Source of the DNA: Mycobacterium sp. UM_CSW
GTDB taxonomy: Bacteria; Actinomycetota; Actinomycetes; Mycobacteriales; Mycobacteriaceae
Length of the DNA stretch: 64,000 nt
NCBI RefSeq assembly: GCF_000455205.1
Contig: NZ_AUWQ01000029.1
Location: 1 to 64,000 of the forward strand
Direction of reading: 5' to 3'
Shown here: piece by piece, positions 59,931 through 64,000 of the stretch
How positions within the stretch are numbered: the first letter of the stretch is position 1
Layout: each line of letters opens with the position of its first letter
Made by a program: the position numbers and the translations under genes
Notes under the pieces: generated by a model
Told to the model about the DNA's origin: nothing
Databases searched by the model: none
Seen by the model: the letters and a program-made list of their open reading frames with translations, nothing else

Positions 59931-60794
59931 TCACTTCTCGCAGGTGAACTGGTTGACGTCCGTGTAGCCCTGGCGGAACAACTTGGCGCAGCCGGTGAGG
60001 TACTTCATGTACCGGTCGTAGACCTTCTCCGACTGGATCGCGATGGCCTTGTCCTTGTTGGACTCGAGGGCCGCGGCCCATATTTCCAGCGTCCTGGCGT
60101 AGTGCAGCTGAAGCGACTGGATCCGGGTCACCTTGAAACCGGCGTCGCCGGCGTGCTCTTCGACCGACGGGATCGTCGGCAGCCATCCGCCGGGGAAGAT
60201 CTCGGCCAGGATGAACTGGGTGAAGTGAACGACCTCGTGGGTCAACGGTGTGCCCTGGGCCCTGGCCTCTTTGAAGGTCGGACGCGAGATGGTGTGCAGC
60301 AGCATGACCCCGTCGGCCGGCAGCACCCGGTAGGCCATCTTGAAGAAGTGGCCCCACCGTTGCCGGCCGAAGTGCTCGAAGGCGCCGATGGAGACGATGC
60401 GGTCGACGGGCTCGTCGAACTTCTCCCAGCCCTCCAGCAGCACCTGCGCCGAGCGGTTCGTGTTCAGCCCGTCGAACATCTGCTGGACGTGCTCGGCCTG
60501 GTTCTCCGACAGCGTCAGGCCCACGACGTTGACGTCGTACTTCTCAATGGCGCGCCGCAGCGTGGCTCCCCAGCCGCAGCCGATGTCGAGCAGGGTCATC
60601 CCCGGCTCGAGCCCGAGCTTCCCCAGCGACAGGTCGATCTTGGCGAGCTGCGCCTCCTCGAGCGTCATGTCGTCGCGCTCGAAGTAGGCGCAGCTGTAGG
60701 TCTGGGTCGGGTCCAGGAACAGCCGGAAGAAGTCGTCGGACAGATCGTAGTGCGCCTGCACGTTCCCGAAATGCGGCGTGAGCTGCACGGACAT
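59931..60794 (-). CDS. pcaA: mycolic acid cyclopropane synthase PcaA
   Basis: A 287-residue enzyme, exactly the length of Rv0470c. [38 protein letters not shown] and the C-terminal YMKYLTGC identify the family. PcaA makes the proximal cis-cyclopropane of alpha-mycolates and is needed for cording and persistence. About half of its residues match UmaA by eye, consistent with an old duplication. ATG 60794 gives the known length. A 143-bp region upstream separates it from the prenyltransferase. Confidence 0.95.
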   Translation of the reverse strand: MSVQLTPHFGNVQAHYDLSDDFFRLFLDPTQTYSCAYFERDDMTLEEAQLAKIDLSLGKLGLEPGMTLLDIGCGWGATLRRAIEKYDVNVVGLTLSENQAEHVQQMFDGLNTNRSAQVLLEGWEKFDEPVDRIVSIGAFEHFGRQRWGHFFKMAYRVLPADGVMLLHTISRPTFKEARAQGTPLTHEVVHFTQFILAEIFPGGWLPTIPSVEEHAGDAGFKVTRIQSLQLHYARTLEIWAAALESNKDKAIAIQSEKVYDRYMKYLTGCAKLFRQGYTDVNQFTCEK

Positions 60795-60937
60795 GAGTGG
60801 TAGGGCCTTTCTGTATCTCGGGGCTCCGGGCGGCCTGGCGGCCATGCGCCGCGGTTCACCCCCGATGCATCCCCTGCATGCTAGCCGTTAAGGCCCTACA
60901 AGTCGCATTCCAAAGTCGGCTTTGCGTCACACGTACG

Positions 60938-61951
60938 TCACACAGCCGTGCGCAACACGGCGCCGACGGCGAGCCCCAGGACCAGCAGCGCCCCCGCCTG
61001 GCGCACGTGCACCCAGGCCAACGCCGCGTACCACAGCGGCCACACCGGGAAGTTCGGTGGCGGTTCGTCGGGCCTCGGCCGGCGGAAATACGGCCATACC
61101 TTCGCCAGCCGAGGCAGCGCCAACACGACGATCAGTGCGGGCCAGGGCATCGCCCCCACGACGACGGCGATGGCCACCAGCGCATAGAAGCCGACCATCA
61201 TGCCCAGCGTGACGGCCCGGGCGCGCGCCTCGCCGAGCAGCACGGGCAGGGTCCGGATGCCAAGCGGCTCGTCGTAGGGGATCTTGTCGATGTGCTTGCC
61301 CATCAGCACCGTCGTGCACAACAGCCCGTAGGGCAGCGATGCGACGACGACGTCCCACCCGACCGCGCCCACCGCGGAGTAGTAGGTGCCGCACACCATC
61401 AGCGGTCCCCACACCACGAAGACGTCCGGCTCGCCGAGGCCGCGCTTCTTCAGCCGCAGCGGTGGCGCCGTGTAGGCGACGCTGAGGGCGAACCCGCCGA
61501 GCGCGAACGCCACCACCGGCCACCCCCGCGCCCACGCCAGCGTCACCAGGATGGCCAGATCCGCCACGTTGACCGCCAGGATCGCCAGCCCGAGCGTGCG
61601 CCGGCTGATCAGCCCCGACAGCACCGGATGCGGGGCGTACAGGGCGCGCGGGTAGGTGGCGCTGTCGGTGCCGACCTGGGTGTCGTAGAGGTCGTTCATA
61701 AGGTTGTTGGCGGTGTGCGCAAGCGTGATGCCCAGCACAGCCAGGACCAGCCAGCGCCAGTCCAGCCCGGGTTTGCCGACCGCCAGCAGGGCCGCCACCA
61801 GCCCGGAGACCAGGGTCATCGGCAGCACCGCGGCCCGGGTGACCACGAGCCAGCGCGTGACGGCGTCGACCGGCCCGTCCGGGGGCGGGTTGGTGGTGCG
61901 AAGCGCGTAGGCCCACGACCGGAGGCGTGAGCCGGCGCTCACGTCAGCCAT
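60938..61951 (-). CDS. UbiA-family prenyltransferase
   Basis: A 337-residue membrane enzyme with eight or nine helices. The two Asp-rich motifs of the family are seen: NDLYDTQVGTD (about residue 86) and DKIPYDEP (about residue 220), which bind Mg-prenyl diphosphate. It transfers a prenyl chain to an acceptor; MenA, DPPR synthase and heme O synthase are relatives, but the acceptor here is unclear. It is upstream of pcaA and 12 bp after a TetR gene on the same strand. It occupies the place of the short Rv0471c. Confidence 0.88.
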   Translation of the reverse strand: MADVSAGSRLRSWAYALRTTNPPPDGPVDAVTRWLVVTRAAVLPMTLVSGLVAALLAVGKPGLDWRWLVLAVLGITLAHTANNLMNDLYDTQVGTDSATYPRALYAPHPVLSGLISRRTLGLAILAVNVADLAILVTLAWARGWPVVAFALGGFALSVAYTAPPLRLKKRGLGEPDVFVVWGPLMVCGTYYSAVGAVGWDVVVASLPYGLLCTTVLMGKHIDKIPYDEPLGIRTLPVLLGEARARAVTLGMMVGFYALVAIAVVVGAMPWPALIVVLALPRLAKVWPYFRRPRPDEPPPNFPVWPLWYAALAWVHVRQAGALLVLGLAVGAVLRTAV

Positions 61952-61963
61952 CGGGGCCCGACG

Positions 61964-62665
61964 TCATGGCGCCCGCGGCGGCACGATCGGCGACGGGTGC
62001 GGCTGCTCGCGGAACTTCTCCAGCGACCCGCCCGCCTCGACGATGCCGCAGATCGCGCTCCAGCTCAGCATGGTCAGGTAGTCGATCAGCTCGTCGGCGG
62101 TCATCCGCGGGTCGGAGATCCACGAGTGGGTCGCGAGCTGCACGCCACCGACGATCATGTAGGCCCACGGTTCCACGCCGCCGGTGTCCATCCCGGCCTC
62201 CTGCATGCGGCGGCGCAGCATCATTGCCAGCATGCGGGCGATGATTCGCTCGGAGTCGGCGATCACCTTGCTCTTGGTCGGCGAGCTGTTGGCCATCACG
62301 AACCGGTACGGCTCCGGTTCGTCGGCAACCGTCTCGACATACACCCGGATGATCTCGCGGGTCAGGTCGAAGCCGTCCAGGTTGGAGGTCAGCGCGCCCG
62401 CCATGTTGGGAATCAGCGTCGACTGCGCGAAGCGCATCAGCACCGCGGTGGTCAGGTCGTTCTTGTCGACGAAGTAGCGGTACAGCACGGTCTTGGAGAC
62501 CCCGATCTCCGCCGCGATCTCGTCCATGCTCAGGAAGCGGCCGCGCTGCCGGATCGCCACGATCGTGCCGTCCACCAGCTCATTGCGGCGCTCCACCTTG
62601 TGTTGGTGCCAGCGCCGCTTGCGACCATCCGTCTTTACGGTCACAGCCCGGATCCGCTCTGCCAC
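61964..62665 (-). CDS. TetR-family regulator (Rv0472c-like)
   Basis: A 233-residue TetR protein (Rv0472c is 234). DNA-binding domain at about residues 28-75 with recognition helix VSKTVLYRYFVDKND, and a long C-terminal ligand domain ending in a Pro-rich tail. It starts with GTG 62665. It is first in a likely operon with the prenyltransferase and divergent from the DUF445 gene, so it may regulate either. M. tuberculosis Rv0472c (MadR) is reported to control desaturases. Confidence 0.9.
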   Translation of the reverse strand: MAERIRAVTVKTDGRKRRWHQHKVERRNELVDGTIVAIRQRGRFLSMDEIAAEIGVSKTVLYRYFVDKNDLTTAVLMRFAQSTLIPNMAGALTSNLDGFDLTREIIRVYVETVADEPEPYRFVMANSSPTKSKVIADSERIIARMLAMMLRRRMQEAGMDTGGVEPWAYMIVGGVQLATHSWISDPRMTADELIDYLTMLSWSAICGIVEAGGSLEKFREQPHPSPIVPPRAP

Positions 62666-62801
62666 TGTCGCCGCTTCTCACTCATCAGACGCCCCTGATA
62701 CTACGGCTTGCCGGGTGCCTTTTGGCGGATGGGCCGCGCGAGCGGGGGCTGTCCAAGCAGGGCAGTAACACTAACCGGCCGCGGCGAGACATGATGGTGT
62801 G

Positions 62802-64000
62802 GTGACACACCGAGCCTCCCCTGGGGGCGGAGCACCGGGCCCGCCCGCAGCGAGGCCGACGTCCCTGGCGGAATCGTTCGCCGGGGCGGATCCGGCGGCC
62901 GACGCCGAGCGGCGGGTGGCGCTGCGCCGGATGAAGCTGGTGGCGCTGAGCTTCCTGGTCGGCGCCACCGGCCTGTTCCTGGCCTGCCGGTGGGCGCAGG
63001 CCCATGCCGTCACGGCAACCTGGGTGGGCTACGTCGGTGCGGCCGCGGAGGCCGGGATGGTGGGCGCGCTGGCCGACTGGTTCGCGGTCACCGCCCTGTT
63101 CAAGCACCCGCTGGGCATACCGATTCCGCACACCGCGATCATCAAGCGCAAGAAGGACCAGCTCGGCGAGGGCCTGGGGACCTTCGTGCGGGAGAACTTC
63201 CTGTCGCCGTCCGTCGTCGAGACCAAGTTGCGCGACGCCCAGGTGCCCAGCCGGCTCGGTAAGTGGCTGTCGGAGACCGCCCACGCCGAGCGGGTGGCCG
63301 GCGAGACGGCGACGGTGCTGCGGGTGCTGGTGGAGCTGTTGCGCGACGAGGACGTCCAGCAGGTGATCGACCGGATGATCGTGCGCCGCATCGCCGAACC
63401 GCAGTGGGGCCCGCCGGTGGGCCGGGTGCTGGCGACCCTGCTGGCCGAGAACCGCCAGGAGGCCCTGATCCAACTGCTGGCCGACCGGGCGTTCCAGTGG
63501 TCGCTGAACGCCGGGGAGGTGATCCAGCGCGTCGTCGAGCGTGACTCGCCGAGCTGGTCGCCCCGGTTCATCGACCACCTCGTCGGCGACCGGATCCACC
63601 GCGAGTTGATGGACTTCACCGACAAGGTGCGCCGCAACCCCGACCACGAGTTGCGCCGTTCGGCGACGCGTTTCCTGTTCGAGTTCGCCGACGACCTGCA
63701 GCACGATCCGGAGACCATCGCGCGCGCGGATGCGGTCAAGGAACAGCTGATGGCGCGCGACGAGATCGCCACCGCGGCCGCGACGGCGTGGAAGACGCTG
63801 AAGCGGCTGGTGCTCGAGGGCGTCGATGACCCGTCCAGCACGTTGCGAACCCGCATCGCCGACACCGTGGTCCGGATCGGGGAGTCGCTGCGTGACGACG
63901 CCGACCTGCGCGACAAGGTCGACAGCTGGATCGTGCGGGCCGCCCAGCATCTGGTTTCCGAGTACGGGGTGGAAATCACCGCGATCATCACCGACACGAT
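62802..64000 (+). CDS. DUF445 membrane protein (Rv0473-like), cut by the window end
   Basis: The first 399 codons of a DUF445 protein. An N-terminal cytoplasmic part (HRASPGGGAP ...) is followed by helices LVALSFLVGATGLFLACRWA and VGYVGAAAEAGMVGALADWF, with the family motif ADWFAVTALFKHPLGIPIPHTAII, broken here around FKHPLG. Then come long helical segments. GTG 62802 is the likely start; ATG 62932 would remove the first helix start. Rv0473 is 456 residues, so about 57 codons are missing. Function unknown. Confidence 0.87.
   Translation, partial: MTHRASPGGGAPGPPAARPTSLAESFAGADPAADAERRVALRRMKLVALSFLVGATGLFLACRWAQAHAVTATWVGYVGAAAEAGMVGALADWFAVTALFKHPLGIPIPHTAIIKRKKDQLGEGLGTFVRENFLSPSVVETKLRDAQVPSRLGKWLSETAHAERVAGETATVLRVLVELLRDEDVQQVIDRMIVRRIAEPQWGPPVGRVLATLLAENRQEALIQLLADRAFQWSLNAGEVIQRVVERDSPSWSPRFIDHLVGDRIHRELMDFTDKVRRNPDHELRRSATRFLFEFADDLQHDPETIARADAVKEQLMARDEIATAAATAWKTLKRLVLEGVDDPSSTLRTRIADTVVRIGESLRDDADLRDKVDSWIVRAAQHLVSEYGVEITAIITDT

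Overview
The window is chromosomal DNA of a mycobacterium, most likely a slow-growing non-tuberculous species. The evidence is very high GC, a PPE protein with MPTR repeats, MmpS4/MmpL4, SigK/RskA, two mycolic acid cyclopropane synthase family genes, GroEL2 with two CIRCE boxes, and RamB next to isocitrate lyase. Gene order follows the M. tuberculosis segment running from ctpH (Rv0425c) to Rv0473, and many protein lengths match the H37Rv genes exactly. Comparisons with H37Rv rest on recalled gene order and lengths, not on an alignment. The species cannot be fixed from the sequence alone.

Layout. 1-6.8 kb is conserved: the start of ctpH, a small membrane protein, xthA, an acetyltransferase, def, Rv0430/Rv0431-like genes, sodC, a glutamate-cysteine ligase family gene and a Lon-substrate-domain protein. 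6.8-15 kb is an accessory island: a crotonase, then a minus-strand run of MFS transporter, LuxE-like acyl-activating enzyme, LuxC acyl reductase, SDR and TetR, followed by a DUF2867 protein divergent from another TetR. 15-20 kb is conserved (double-AAA ATPase, pssA, psd, moeA2). 20-23.4 kb is a second accessory stretch (VOC protein, Baeyer-Villiger type monooxygenase, cupin, M24 peptidase). 23.4-29.7 kb holds an Rv0439c-like SDR, a TetR, groEL2, a DUF559-type protein, an Rv0441c-like gene and PPE10. 29.7-32.4 kb carries an N-acyl-D-amino-acid deacylase family gene, a VOC protein and an Rv0443-like gene. 33.2-36.4 kb is a rearranged sigma-K locus: rskA and sigK lie directly next to a dipZ homologue, and Rv0446c-Rv0449c are absent. 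36.4-41 kb is the siderophore-export region (mmpL4, mmpS4, Rv0455c homologue).

41-48.9 kb is again collinear (echA2, secreted proteins, S9 peptidase, aldehyde dehydrogenase, Rv0459 to Rv0461). 48.9-51.7 kb is an insertion absent from the reference order: a large TnpB-like RuvC nuclease gene, a decayed IS5-type transposase and a decayed cupin gene. 51.7-64 kb is conserved central carbon and lipid metabolism: lpdC, ramB, an acyl-ACP thioesterase family gene, icl, fadB2, umaA, pcaA, a UbiA prenyltransferase, a TetR and a DUF445 protein cut by the window end.

The most interesting parts are four. First, the coupled LuxE-LuxC-SDR-TetR operon has a palindrome placed on its probable promoter and suggests a fatty aldehyde or alcohol pathway. 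Second, the TnpB-like gene has an intact-looking RuvC triad and structured 3' sequence. Third, sigK and dipZ each carry an upstream sequence resembling the SigK promoter, and the dipZ one implies a leaderless mRNA. Fourth, there are several fused or degenerate proteins, including a one-frame Rv0459-Rv0460 fusion and an AAA ATPase whose first ATPase site looks inactive. No tRNA, rRNA or CRISPR array was seen.
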